From assembly GCF_030265065.1 (NCBI RefSeq), contig NC_080410.1, forward strand, positions 24,621,398 to 24,685,397: DNA of 64,000 nucleotides, read 5' to 3'. Origin of the DNA: Corythoichthys intestinalis (taxonomy: Eukaryota > Chordata > Actinopteri > Syngnathiformes > Syngnathidae). Positions 47,341 to 63,632 of this stretch are shown one piece after another. How positions within the stretch are numbered: the stretch's first letter is position 1; every line of letters starts with the position of its first letter. The translations under genes were made by a program, and so were the position numbers. The notes under the pieces were generated by a model. The model made no database searches. It had not been told where the DNA came from and worked only from the letters and a program-made list of their open reading frames with translations.

Positions 47341-49278
47341 CACCTTGCTGAGTGAGCAGGCACCCGACTTCCTGATGCAAGGCTGTAAATGGGGAGGTAG
47401 CAAAGTTCTGGTGTAATTGCAGATTTCGAGCTCTATTAGATTCAGTCACCCTGTGCCAGTCACAAAAGCATAGAAATGAGCAGCATTTCGCCTTAAAACA
47501 CCGGATTAAAAACGGGGTACTGATTTAGTGGTTCCTCAGAATGAATAAAATCTAAAACTTGTGATGACCTCACACAATGACATATAAATTGACACCTGAA
47601 CAATGCAATGTTACTCAATCCGTCTGCTTGACACCAAGTACTTACTTTACGTCAATACAACACTGAAAACGTTCTTCCCGAGTTGATGTATTGTCTCGCT
47701 TCAGATAGAAGCGACCCCCAACTGTGACATATCCCTCCTCCTCTATTATCTCGTGGTTATTTTTGGTCTGCAAGGACACTGTGGTCCACTTGGGCCATTT
47801 GGATGGCCTGGCTGTTTGTTTCCACAGTGCAGTATTATCTAATTTGACCATAAAGGATACATTGTCACTCTTTCCCCGTAAGCTTTAAATTTCAAACCCA
47901 AAACAGAAGAATGAAAACAAGTTCACGAAGGATTTTCTTACCTCAGGCGTACAACTAGTCATGCTGACAATTAGATGTTAAAAGAAAAAAAAAGGCAATA
48001 ACAGATGACTTTGTTGACAAAGAAGCCAGAAAAACATGTTTTAGTTTACCATGTTTTTTTCTATCACACCTGACAGTTGCTATTACTTCTGTACAGGAAA
48101 TTTTAATTGCATTATCTACATGTTATTGTACCAGTCACACTTTCGACCAATATATTTTTCAAACCTTAAGGAGTTGCTTTCAATCTGTCATTCCCCGAGC
48201 TCCAAAAGTCCCCCCCCCCCAAAATCAATCAATATTCCTTTTCTCAACATCAAATCACATACCCTATTGATTTGGAATTTCAGTCGGGACGCTTCACAGT
48301 GAGATATCAGTTCTCCTCGTCAAATCAGCAGAGGTCAACTGTGTAATCAGCACATGATCATTTGTAGTGCTTGAGCAGTCACACGTTTCAACAAATCAAT
48401 GAAGTCAAATGAAGTGACCTATTGATCTGAATAGATCTTTAACACAAGTGTCCCAAAGAATATTACTACTTTCCGATTGAGTATTAGAAACAGCACCAAA
48501 ACGCATGCTGAAGTGAATTCATAAATAGTGAACGGCGAATATGCCTAAAATAACATCCACTTCATAGTTGGCGCAGCCCTGCGGGACACTTGATGTGCTA
48601 AAAGTGCTTGTGTCAGCAGCAGGACGTGGGTGAAAGTTAAATCAAGTAAGAGAGGCGTGCCATGTTTAACCAATTGCCTGCCATTGACAACGATGGACGT
48701 CCGTTTCATTTAAATTGGGAGGACTGGCTGTAATTCTCAAGTTTCAGAGCCATTGAGGGCGCTAGATGGTCAAAATGGATTGGGCGTCTAGCGCCGTCAA
48801 CGGCAGCCAATGATTTTTTATTTATTTATTTATTTTTATTTTTTTAAGGGTGATAGGAAAGTAGTAACTCTGCCAACTAATTATCATCACAGCAAGCCTT
48901 CAAAATTCAAACTGAATGGACGTCTAGTTCATTTAATGGGAGCTAATAAGTTAATGTGGCTGAGCTCCATCCTGGCAACATCCGCCTGACACGACCACCA
49001 CAGACAGGCCCGCAGTATCAACACCATGGAAGCACCAGAAGCGGACTCCATCACAGTTTCTCAAACTGGAAAAACCTGACTAGACATTTCACGACATCCA
49101 CATAATCTGAAGTGAACTTAAAGTAAACAGTTTTTGAACACTGCCATGTTATCCGAGTACAGCAGCTGAAATACTCTTATGGTGCACCTGTTCCGAAGCC
49201 AAATGAATGAGGAGCGTGTACCGACAAGAACGTGGCCAGGGCTCACCTTCGGTCCTGCAGCAGGACTCTAAAGCCCAT
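47341..49278 (-). CDS. Candidate small multi-exon gene of unknown function
   Basis: I do not recognise the protein. A possible chain is exon 1 49247-49278 (MGFRVLLQDR, donor AG|gtgagc), exon 2 47942-47963 (22 nt: acceptor gtcag|C, donor GAG|gtaaga), exon 3 47646-47869 (donor AAA|gtaagt) and exon 4 47341-47382 (acceptor ttacag|CC, donor GTG|gtaagc). Phases of exons 1-3 agree. Exon 3 is the best supported and reads SDNVSFMVKLDNTALWKQTA, RPSKWPKWTTVSLQTKNN, EEEGYVTVGGRFYLKRD and ERFQCCIDV. It looks like a beta-rich globular domain. Its start is 834 bases from and opposite to the GALC start. The chain does not run in frame into TBC1D16 exon 1, so an alternative TBC1D16 leader is less likely but not excluded, as noncoding leader exons would also fit. 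No downstream end was found. Confidence 0.35.
48669..48955. repeat. Family A MITE, plus a flanking diverged half copy
   Basis: Arms attgcctgccattgacaacg and gccgtcaacggcagccaatg at 48669-48812, then a T-rich run, then a partial copy at about 48895-48955 (gaatggacgtctagttcatt). Confidence 0.65.
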
Positions 49279-49639
49279 GTTGGGCGTCCATGCCAGTCCG
49301 CAGCGTGTACCAGCACCGTGTCACGGCTTCTCCTCGGAAATTAGCTCAGCGTTACGTGTTTGAAGTCTTGCTTGCCTCCCTGTTTATTCCGTGTGTGACG
49401 CCATATATTTTCACTGCTCTGACGCTCCCCCTTTTTTCGTTGCCAATGAGTATTCCATTTCCGGATAAGAATTTCAAAATAAACCCTCCTTATGCGACAG
49501 AACAAAGACACGCATACAAACGCGACTGTCGCTCCGAGTTAAAAGTCACATTTCGTCACTTCCTGCATGTTACAGATAGCTTGACTTTCCGGCCAGACCC
49601 GATGATAGCGATTGATCACAGCATAATTATCATATATGT

Positions 49640-50041
49640 AGAACTAGATGTGTAATGTGCGCTGTGAGCCAAAGAGCACGAACGTCGTCACTTGTCGGCC
49701 ATTTTGCGTCGGGGCTGTTAAAAAATAAATCATTGCAAGTCAGTTGAGCCTGAAGTTTGTAGCTATGAATTACACCATTTTCAAAACCTTTGAAAACGAC
49801 GTGGTTTTTGAGAAACAGCTGATATGCAGCATATTTATGGTATTTTTTTTTTTTTTTGCAACATCTAGCCTGAGTCATACCCACGTTAATGTGGTCACTA
49901 TAAACCAAACTGTATGTAAATATGTCAAGAATTTTGCAATATATAATTTTTTTGTGGTGAAAATCATTTACTTTACCGTGGCTGACGTAAGATGGCCGCA
50001 TTGATTTACGACGCTGACTCCACGCCCTCGACATCTAGCTT
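49640..50041. mobile_element. Probable MITE directly upstream of GALC
   Basis: The ends are imperfect inverted copies. The left end has aactagatgtgtaatgtg, then gtcgtcacttg and cggccattttgcgtc. The right end has gacgtaagatggccgcattg, then acgacgctgac and gacatctagctt. No target duplication was settled. The right end is about 70 bases from the GALC start, so the element may contribute promoter sequence. Confidence 0.45.
49983..49999 (+). promoter_or_regulatory. CRE-like and YY1-like motif pair upstream of GALC
   Basis: tgacgtaa (49983-49990) resembles a CRE half and aagatggccgc (49989-49999) a YY1 site, about 115 bases before the GALC ATG. No TATA box is evident. A similar ggccatttt at 49697-49705 is in opposite sense. 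Motif matching only. Confidence 0.25.
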
Positions 50042-50111
50042 AAAAATGTGATATCTATGGATCACACGACAGTGCGGACCAGGAAGTTCTGACCATTGGC
50101 AACTTCGTGCA

Positions 50112-52124
50112 ATGGCGCACAGAATACAAGTTTTCTTTGCAATATTTTTAAGTGTCTTTTTAGTTCCTTGCTTTTCTCAGACGTATATACTGAGCGACAA
50201 AGATGGATTAGGAGCAGTCTTTGATGGGATTGGAGGTTTGAGTGGTGGAGGGGCGACAACACGTTTACTAGTTAATTATGCGGAGCCCTACCGGAGCCAG
50301 GTACTCGACTATCTTTTCAAGCCAAATTTTGGTGCCTCTTTGCACATTCTCAAGGTTGAAATTGGAGGAGACGCTCAAACTACTGACGGGACGGAACCAT
50401 CGCACATGCATTTTGAAGATGATGAAAACTACTTCCGAGGATATGAATGGTGGCTCATGAAAGAGGCAAAGAAGAGGAATCCAAACATTACACTTATTGG
50501 CCTGCCGTGGGCATTTCCAGGTTGGGTCGGCCGTGGTCACCAGTGGCCTTATGATTTCCCTGATGTCACTGCATTATATGTGGTGAAATGGATCCTTGGT
50601 GCAAAGCAGTTTCACGGGCTCAACATTGACTATGTTGGGATTTGGAACGAGCGGAACTTTGACAGCAAGTATATCAAACTGCTGCGGTACACTTTGGATA
50701 AAAATGGCTTAGAAAATGTTCAGATTATAGCCAGTGATAACTTGTGGGAGCCCATTTCACAGTCTCTTCTGCTGGACCCAGAACTCCGTAACGCTGTAGA
50801 CGTAATAGGTGCCCACTATCCTGGTACTAACACAGTGATGACGGCCCTGGAGACTGGAAAACGGCTGTGGTCTTCAGAGGACTACAGCACATTCAACGAT
50901 GAAGTCGGAGGAGGCTGCTGGGCGCGCATTCTCAATCAGAACTATGTCAACGGATTCATGACCGCCACCATTTCCTGGAATCTAGTCGCCAGCTACTACG
51001 AGGCACTACCATTTGGCAGAGATGGACTCATGACGGCAGCAGAACCTTGGAGCGGCAACTACGTGGTGGACTCTCCCATCTGGATAACGGCTCACACGTC
51101 GCAGTTTACAAAGCCAGGATGGACCTACCTGAGAACCGTTGGACATTTGGCACAAGGTGGAAGTTATGTGGCCTTGACTGACGGCAAAGGAAATCTTACA
51201 GTTGTCATAGAAACTATGACCCATGATCATTCAGTTTGCATAAGACCGCCACTCCCTCCATTCTCAGTCACCTCACAAAATGCAACCTTCCAGCTGAAAG
51301 GATCCTTTTCCTCCATTGAATATCTACAGATTTGGCGCTCCCAGTTTAACTTTAAGTCAAACAAGCCCACTTTTTTTGAGCGTCTAAGTCCGTTGAAGCT
51401 TTCCGATGGAAAATTCACCTTAAATCTTCCTGAAGATGAGGTTTACACACTAACCACAATAACAACAGGACAAAAAGGCAACTATCCAGATCCACCTCCC
51501 TCATCTCCCTTCCCACTAAACTATAAGGATAACTTCACTGTCAGAGAAAGTCCCTTTTCAGAAGCTCCAAATTTTGCTGACCAGACCGGCGTTTTTGAAT
51601 ATTACACCAACATCACAGATCCAGGACCTCACGCATTCACTTTACGTCAAGTTCTGACCCAAAGACCAATCACGTGGGCGGCAGATGCAGACCAAACTAT
51701 AAGCGTTATTGGTGACTATATGTGGCAGGATCTGAATGTCCAATCTGACGTTTTCATGGAGCGCGTAAAGACCGGTGGTGTTTTTATTGCAGCGAGAGTC
51801 AATAAAGGAGGCCAGGCGATCCGTAGTGCCAGGGGTATATTTTTCTGGGTCTTTGCTGATGGAACATACAAAGTTACGAATGACCTCGCTGGTCTAACGA
51901 TACTGGCTGAAGGACAATCGGGTACACAAGCAGGTTATTGGTACACGCTATCACTCACTGTACAGGGCCAACTTGCGACAGGAAAGTTGAATGGTTATAC
52001 ACTGTGGAAGAATGCTGTGATACTGAGACCAAACAATGGTTGGGCTGCCATCGGGACACGTTCATTTGAGAGGGCCCAGTTTGATAATTTTGCTGTTAAT
52101 GCAGCGACAAAAGAACACGAGTAG
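50112..52124 (+). CDS. galc: GALC, galactosylceramidase (intronless, intact; probable retrogene)
   Basis: A lysosomal GH59 hydrolase that removes galactose from galactosylceramide and psychosine. The single frame gives 670 residues, close to the mammalian length (about 669-685). A signal peptide spans about residues 1-22 ([20 protein letters not shown]). The TIM barrel (about 24-335) holds the acid/base Glu180 in VGIWNERNF and the nucleophile Glu256 in [12 protein letters not shown], equal to mouse E182 and E258. A beta-sandwich and a C-terminal lectin-like domain (about 470-670) follow. N-glycosylation sequons occur at N125, N361, N390, N474 and N500. Mammalian GALC has 17 exons at another locus, so the lack of any intron points to a retrocopy with a conserved frame. 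No poly(A) relic or target duplication is clear, which suggests an old insertion. The start is chosen because it opens the signal peptide. The neighbours are a MITE upstream and an hAT element 270 bases downstream. Confidence 0.97.
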   Translation: MAHRIQVFFAIFLSVFLVPCFSQTYILSDKDGLGAVFDGIGGLSGGGATTRLLVNYAEPYRSQVLDYLFKPNFGASLHILKVEIGGDAQTTDGTEPSHMHFEDDENYFRGYEWWLMKEAKKRNPNITLIGLPWAFPGWVGRGHQWPYDFPDVTALYVVKWILGAKQFHGLNIDYVGIWNERNFDSKYIKLLRYTLDKNGLENVQIIASDNLWEPISQSLLLDPELRNAVDVIGAHYPGTNTVMTALETGKRLWSSEDYSTFNDEVGGGCWARILNQNYVNGFMTATISWNLVASYYEALPFGRDGLMTAAEPWSGNYVVDSPIWITAHTSQFTKPGWTYLRTVGHLAQGGSYVALTDGKGNLTVVIETMTHDHSVCIRPPLPPFSVTSQNATFQLKGSFSSIEYLQIWRSQFNFKSNKPTFFERLSPLKLSDGKFTLNLPEDEVYTLTTITTGQKGNYPDPPPSSPFPLNYKDNFTVRESPFSEAPNFADQTGVFEYYTNITDPGPHAFTLRQVLTQRPITWAADADQTISVIGDYMWQDLNVQSDVFMERVKTGGVFIAARVNKGGQAIRSARGIFFWVFADGTYKVTNDLAGLTILAEGQSGTQAGYWYTLSLTVQGQLATGKLNGYTLWKNAVILRPNNGWAAIGTRSFERAQFDNFAVNAATKEHE

Positions 52125-52302
52125 CAACACTTTTGTTTAATTGTAAAATGAATTTTTTGATCAGAGCACTGAATGAGATTGTTCTTACATTTTAAAAAAA
52201 TTTTTTTACAATGTTTTAAGTTGAATGTAATGGTGCAATACATTTTGTTCAAACGCAGTGTTTTGATTCAGGTGTTGTTATAAATGAGTGCAAAATGTAC
52301 TG

Positions 52303-52308
52303 AATAAA
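52303..52308 (+). terminator. galc: GALC polyadenylation signal
   Basis: AATAAA about 180 bases after the GALC stop, with a GT/T-rich tract (gttttttttttttgcc) about 23 bases further on, a usual arrangement for cleavage and polyadenylation. Confidence 0.6.
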
Positions 52309-53382
52309 GTGACCAATGAGATTCAGAAATGTTTTTTTTTTTGCCTCGAATTTTTATTAAAAAATATATATTTTGAACAATTGAACTCACTGGCTACTAG
52401 GGGTGTAACGATACACAAAAATCTCGGTTCGGTACGTACCTCGGTTTTGAGGTCATGCTTCGGTTCATTTTCGGTACGGTAAGAAAACAATGCAAAATAT
52501 AAATGTGCTAGTTTTTTTACACACTTTTGTGCTTTCAACAATAGGAACAGTAACCTATACAAAGCTAGAATTCTGCTAAAAAAGTAGCGGGTATTTAAAG
52601 ATAACAACAATTTGCCTTTCAGACCCCGCGTATCGGTCAGCTTTCTGAAAAAGAAAAAAGTCCTGTGCTAAAGAGAAAAGCAATCCCAATGACAAAGATT
52701 TTAACATGTATTTTACAAATGAAATGCCTCAATGAATCTTTTTTCTTCTTATGAACGGTTTTCAAAAGCTTTATTGGTGGATTTTCTCAAAGCGCCACAC
52801 AAATTAATAAATTTAATTGTGTAAGCAGGATCTGTGTATTATTCTTATTATTTAATTACAGGAGTTTTAGCTCATTTCAATTTATTTTATTTAAATGGGC
52901 TATTATTTATTTTATGATGTGTTTGTATTTTACAAATGTGATGTAGTATTCATTTATATTGTATATTTTATGTTGTATAACTTTAGTTCCTATGTGAATA
53001 TTAGTTCCTACTTGTTTTGTTGTGGTAGGAGGGTTTTGTATTGAACACGGGGCCATGTTGGTTGTTATTATAGCAGAGAAGACAACTGTAAATCAACAAA
53101 GACAAGTCAACTGTGCCCCGATCTACCACTCAAGAGATCTGATGGACTCAAAAAGTGGGTTACTATTGCTTATTAGTTTGAAAATCGACCGGATCCACCG
53201 TATTTTTACATGAGTGACTTCTGGTCTGCTAGCTAGTAGTATAGGGAATGGGACGTACTACGTCACTGTTTGGACGCGCCTCCATGCTGGCAATATGATT
53301 TACTTCCGGTTCGGCAGAGTCAATGCGGATTATAACGTGTGGTAGTGCTAAGCTAACTCCTTCGGTGTTTTAGAAAGAAAAT

Positions 53383-53606
53383 ATGGGCGTTTATTGTTGC
53401 GTTACCGGGTGCAGCAGCGTCTCCCACAGACAAAAAGGGGTTAGGAAAAATGGACTCACTTTTCACCGTTTTCCTGCATGGAGGACCAAATATCAGATCA
53501 CGAAGGTACGACGGATGGCTGGATTGCAGCGGTTCGTCGGAAAAGCATTTCTTATGATCATATTTCTGCTGGAATGAGAGTGTGTTCCTGTCATCTCTAC
53601 TCTTGT
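53383..53606 (+). pseudogene. THAP-domain exon, left arm
   Basis: Starts MGVYCCVTGCSSVSHRQKGV with GLTFHRFPAWRTKYQ (the C-x4-C and FHRFP part of a THAP domain). The rest of the domain, WIAAVRRKSISYDHISAG then MRVCSCHLYS (the C-x2-H part), lies in the next frame, so a frame break separates the halves. A donor (cttgtaagt) follows at about 53604. A diverged second-exon-like frame follows from about 53717 (LGKPADNTSRLV). Confidence 0.65.
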
Positions 53607-53912
53607 AAGTTGAACGATTTATCCACTTTTGGTTTCAATACGTTTTTCTTTTTTTACACCGTTGTGTAAATCTGCCTCGGTAGCAATGCTCGCCTACTAC
53701 GACTCACCTACCTGTTGTGTTCCTAGGTAAACCTGCTGACAACACATCCCGATTGGTCACCATCTCTCTTCTTGGATCATTTGACAAAGAAAATTTGTTC
53801 AATGGAGTGGTTCCATTTGTCCTGTGTCGGACTCAAACAAGCCCCTGCTGCAGACGCCATCTGGGTCTGCCCTTCTCGTCGATGAACTGCGGGCTTTTAA
53901 CTTGTGAAAATG

Positions 53913-54614
53913 CAAGAACTGTAATGCACATATTTATTCTGCCTGGCTATTTAACTATGGCCAGTGACGTTTTTTTAAATCACTTTGACAAAGACACGTT
54001 TCATTGTAATGTTGAATTTATATATTCTATTATTATTTTTAATTTATAATATTCTTATTTGCACTAATGTAGACTTTAGACTGTCAATTCAAATAGTGTT
54101 GGAAAAGTTGCAATACCTAAAATAGAAATGCAAGAACTGTAAAGTACATATTTATACACGTTTATTTACCTAAGGCCACTGGATGTTTTTTAACTGCTTT
54201 GAAAAATACAGGTTTTGTTGTGATCTTGTATTTATATAGTATATAGCTTATTATAATGTATTATGTATTATAATATTTGCTGCCCCCTGCCAGAGTGTGG
54301 GCCATTTTGTACTAAAAGGATTTTAAACTGTCAGTTCAAATACTGTGTTGGAGACTAGTACTTGCAATACTTAAAATGGAAATGCAAGAACTTTAAACCA
54401 CATATTTATTCTGTCTGGCAATTTACCCAAGGCCAGTAAATAGTTTTTAAACTGCTTTGACAAAGACACATTTATGTTAAACTTGTATATATTACTTATA
54501 ATTATATAATATTTGCTGACCCCGTCAGAGGGTGGGCCTTGTTTGCACTAATTTAAAGATTTTAAACTGTCAGCTCAAATACTGTATTGGAGAAGTTGCA
54601 TTACTTGAAATAAA
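53913..54614. repeat. Three direct repeats of about 220-250 bp
   Basis: Units begin at 53913, 54131 and 54385 with caagaactgtaa/aa, share tatttattctg, ggccagt, ctttgacaaagacac, and end in 'gttggagaagttgcaatac' and 'aaaatggaaatg'. Later units are closer to each other than to the first. Confidence 0.8.
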
Positions 54615-54812
54615 TCTATTGCAACTTATCAGTCCCAGTTCTTGTCTACAACACTGTCCACACATTGTCAATGCATATTCCAAATAGAATAACAAAATTA
54701 AGTCACCTGACTTTGTAATTATTACACCTGTTTATTATGAAGACCTGAAGTAAACAACAAGCAGTTACAGTTTGTCAAGAAGTTGTTCAAGTCATGTTTT
54801 GGTATTCATATT

Positions 54813-55354
54813 TTATTGACTTTTCACAACAACACTTGGGATCGTGTTTGTAAGAGCAGAGCAAACTGAAGTTTCAGCGTGCACTCTTCGCCTTTCCAAC
54901 CTCTCATAACGCTCCGATGTGGTGCGCTTGACCTCAGAATAACCCAAGAAGAGATATGGTGACCAATCGGGATGTGTTGTCAGCATTTCATATGCAGGTT
55001 TTCCTAGTAACACAACAGGTAGGTGAGGAGGAGGAGTAGGTTAGCATTGCTACCGAGGCAGATTTACACAACAGTAAAAAAACAAACAAAAAAAAAACGT
55101 ATTGAAACCAAAACGGATAAATCGTTCAACTTACAAGAGTAGAGATGAGGGGAATACTCTCATTCCAGCAGAAATATGATCATAAGAAATGCTTTTCCGA
55201 CGAACCGCTGCAATCCAGCCATCCGTAGTACCTTCGTGATCTGATATTTGGTCCTCCATGCAGGAAAACGGTGAAAAGTCAGTCCATTTTTCCTAACCCC
55301 TTTTTGTCTGTGGGAGACGCTGCTGCACCCGGTAACGCAACAATAAACGCCCAT
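54813..55354 (-). pseudogene. THAP-domain gene relic, right arm (two exons)
   Basis: Exon 1 from 55354 repeats MGVYCCVTGCSSVSHRQKGV with the same frame break as the left arm. Exon 2 (55013-54813), after an actag acceptor, reads GKPAYEMLTTHPDWSPYLFL, GYSEVKRTTSERYERLERRR and ends at a stop after VVVKSQ, followed by an AATAAA-like signal (gtcaataaaatatg). This is the better kept arm and resembles short THAP-like proteins carried by fish transposons. Confidence 0.65.
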
Positions 55355-55878
55355 ATTTTCTTTCTAAAACACCGAAGGAGTTAGTTTAGCACTACCACAC
55401 GTTACAATCCGCATTGACTCTGCCGAACCGGAAGTAAATCATATTGTCAGCATGGAGGCGCGTCCAAACAGTGACGTAGTACGTCCCATTCCCTATTGAT
55501 GCAGGAGGGCCGCGTCTCGCGTCAAATAATAAATTCGTTCTTTTTGCGTGCGTCGCATTGAGCAGCTTCTGGGACGCGTCTATCGCGCGGCCGCACTGCG
55601 ACTGGTGTGCATTGGCTGACTGACTTTAACGGCCGCGTTCACGCTGTCGCGCCGTTGACGTTTCTTACTGTCCTACCGTGTTGGTCCTCATTATAGTAGA
55701 GAAGACGGAGTAAATATAATCTACACAAAGAAACTGTAACCAGATTGACTCACAGCCTCGAAAAGTAAGGGTCACATTACGTCAGAAACTCGTTTGGTAC
55801 GCCTCCGTTCTGAACCGAGCACCAAGTACTGAAACGGTTCAATACGAATACACGAACCGTTACACCCTTACTGGCTAC

Positions 55879-55965
55879 AATTGACGGCAATAGATGTCCA
55901 ATCCATTTTGACTGGGCAGGTTGGCAGCAGACATTCAATAGAGTCAAAAATTGATCTGGACACAT
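55879..55965. repeat. Family A MITE, right part
   Basis: Continues from 52397 across the hAT element: aattgacggcaatagatgtc, then gtccaatccattttgactgg. The left piece is ttgaactcactggctac. Confidence 0.65.
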
Positions 55966-56569
55966 ATCACAATCAAATGCAGTCAAAGTGTAAAGGGAAT
56001 AGTATCCTATATCATATTTACTGTTTGTTTGTATTACTCTAACACACCCAATATGAAATAAGCAGCATTTAAATCATAAGAAAACAAGAATATATTTGAA
56101 GTATGAGTATTTGGAGTGATGCGAATTTGCAGCGCCAAGATACCGGGCAGATAAGGTCATAACAACTACAGGATGCCTGCTGACTACAGAAACCCGACGC
56201 ATGTGTCATGCAGCTGATTGAGTGAGATTGACGCTGACGGAGCGAGACAAGCAGGTCATAGCAAGGACATCTACAAGCTCACGTCTGGACCACCAACTCC
56301 CGCCATCAGCTCTTTTGGGGGCCAACAATGGACAGTCCAGAACAATGGCGGGACATTCTGTCTTGCCACAAGGAACGCCTGATAACAAGAAGAATCCACG
56401 GCTTAGAATTTGAACACTCAGCACTCCTTTTGTGCTGAGGCTGACAAAATCTCCAACTCTGGTTAATGCGTATTTTCAAAATACATTTTCTTTCACAACA
56501 GCTCAGCCAATTCCAAAATTGCAGTGAGTATTACCTTTAAAAAACGTGGCATTGTGGGTAATCAGTGCG
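55966..56569. other. Intergenic, downstream of GAA; no gene seen
   Basis: Probably includes the GAA 3' UTR. I found no clear minus-strand AATAAA at the usual distance. Small frames at 56206-56424 show no family resemblance. Confidence 0.4.
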
Positions 56570-62695
<6,126 letters not shown>

Positions 62696-62777
62696 CTGCC
62701 AGAGATTATATTATTCTGCTGTATAACAATACCACAACAATCCACATTTTTAAAGAAATGCGTAATTAATATACGTA

Positions 62778-63630
62778 CAGTAGTACCTCTACTTATAAAG
62801 TTAATTTGTTCCAGGACCTCGTTTGGAAGTTGAAATGGTCGTATGTCGAGCAGTATTTTCCCATAAGAATAAATAATTCCATTAATTCGCTCCACAGCCC
62901 GAAAACCTACACTAAATCCTTAATAAATACTGCTTGAACTATTACAAATGGGAATTACACATAGAAAAACAAATAAATTCTAAATAAAAATTGAAATAAT
63001 AATAATAATAATAATTCTTGTAATAATGTAACGAATCGGGTTCTAATGTGTCGGACGTGTTATGAGTGCTGTACCTGAACGGACCGCGTGGCGGACGAGA
63101 CAGAGAAAGTTGCAGTAGAGATTTTACTTTCTCTTTTAATGTTTTGTTGTGGCGTCAAACGCAGCGGACAGTCGGCGTGTTGCATAAGTTCTGAAATAAA
63201 TGATTAAAAACTTGACAAAGCTGGCGATTTCCTTGGCGATGTTACCACAATAATAATTGTCACCTTAACTTATAAAGACTGGCGAATGGAGGTGGGAGGA
63301 GGACCGTCAAGATCATTGACATTATTCGAGTCAGTTCATGGATGCGCACACCACGCTCATATTTTTGTATCATTTCCATCTTCATTTCAATTGTAAGTGT
63401 CACCTTTTTCCTTTTTTCACCACCTACACTACCGTCTTTGGAACCCGTGTTCTCTCACAAGAAAATCCGCCATGCGTCCGTCTTGCAGCAAAACAAAGAA
63501 ACTGCAGCGCTATCAGAAATAGTCGTATTTCGAGCATGTCGTCGAATGTAGAAACAAATGGCAAGTCAAACTTTATGCCGGATGTCGAAAAGATTGTGTG
63601 TCGAAGCGATCGTATGTTGAGTTACCGCTG
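62778..63630 (-). mobile_element. Tigger-like MITE, copy 4 (complete, 853 bp)
   Basis: Begins cagtagtacctctacttata and ends gtatgttgagttaccgctg, TA on both sides (62776-62777 and 63631-63632). The transposase-N-terminus relic is on the minus strand near 63360-63440. It lies 83 bases upstream of the GAA exon 13 acceptor in transcript order. Confidence 0.85.
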
Positions 63631-63632
63631 TA

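Larger units (their letters stand above)
53241..55496. mobile_element. 2.26-kb fold-back element with a THAP frame in each arm
   Basis: About 540 bases at the left end (from atagggaatgggacgtacta) recur inverted at the right end (to 55496) with few differences. TA is present at both junctions if the repeat starts at 'gggaatggg'. Each arm encodes a THAP domain pointing inward. The centre holds three direct repeats (53913-54614). The family is unknown to me. Confidence 0.82.
52398..55870. mobile_element. hAT element with perfect 8-bp duplication, hosting a fold-back element
   Basis: Begins taggggtgtaacgatacaca and ends cacgaaccgttacaccctta. Flanked by ctggctac at 52390-52397 and 55871-55878. 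It lies in a family A MITE (tttgaactcactggctac... aattgacggcaatagatgtc). No hAT transposase is visible. About 2.26 kb of its 3.47 kb is the nested element at 53241-55496. Confidence 0.88.

Noticed and set aside
47215-47403. Minus-strand open frame with CIRKSGACSLSKVV
   Set aside because: It overlaps candidate exon 4 but in a different frame and runs through a donor site; no family resemblance.
49290-49655. 121-codon plus-strand open frame between the candidate gene and GALC
   Set aside because: No recognisable domain; overlaps the likely shared promoter region and ends inside the MITE-like segment.
49279-50111. Search for a CLEAR (TFEB) lysosomal motif upstream of GALC
   Set aside because: I found no GTCACGTGAC-like or CACGTG site in this stretch, so lysosomal co-regulation is not claimed.
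47050-50112. CCDC40, expected between TBC1D16 and GAA by human synteny
   Set aside because: No coiled-coil coding exon was found on either strand, so the gene is absent here or moved.
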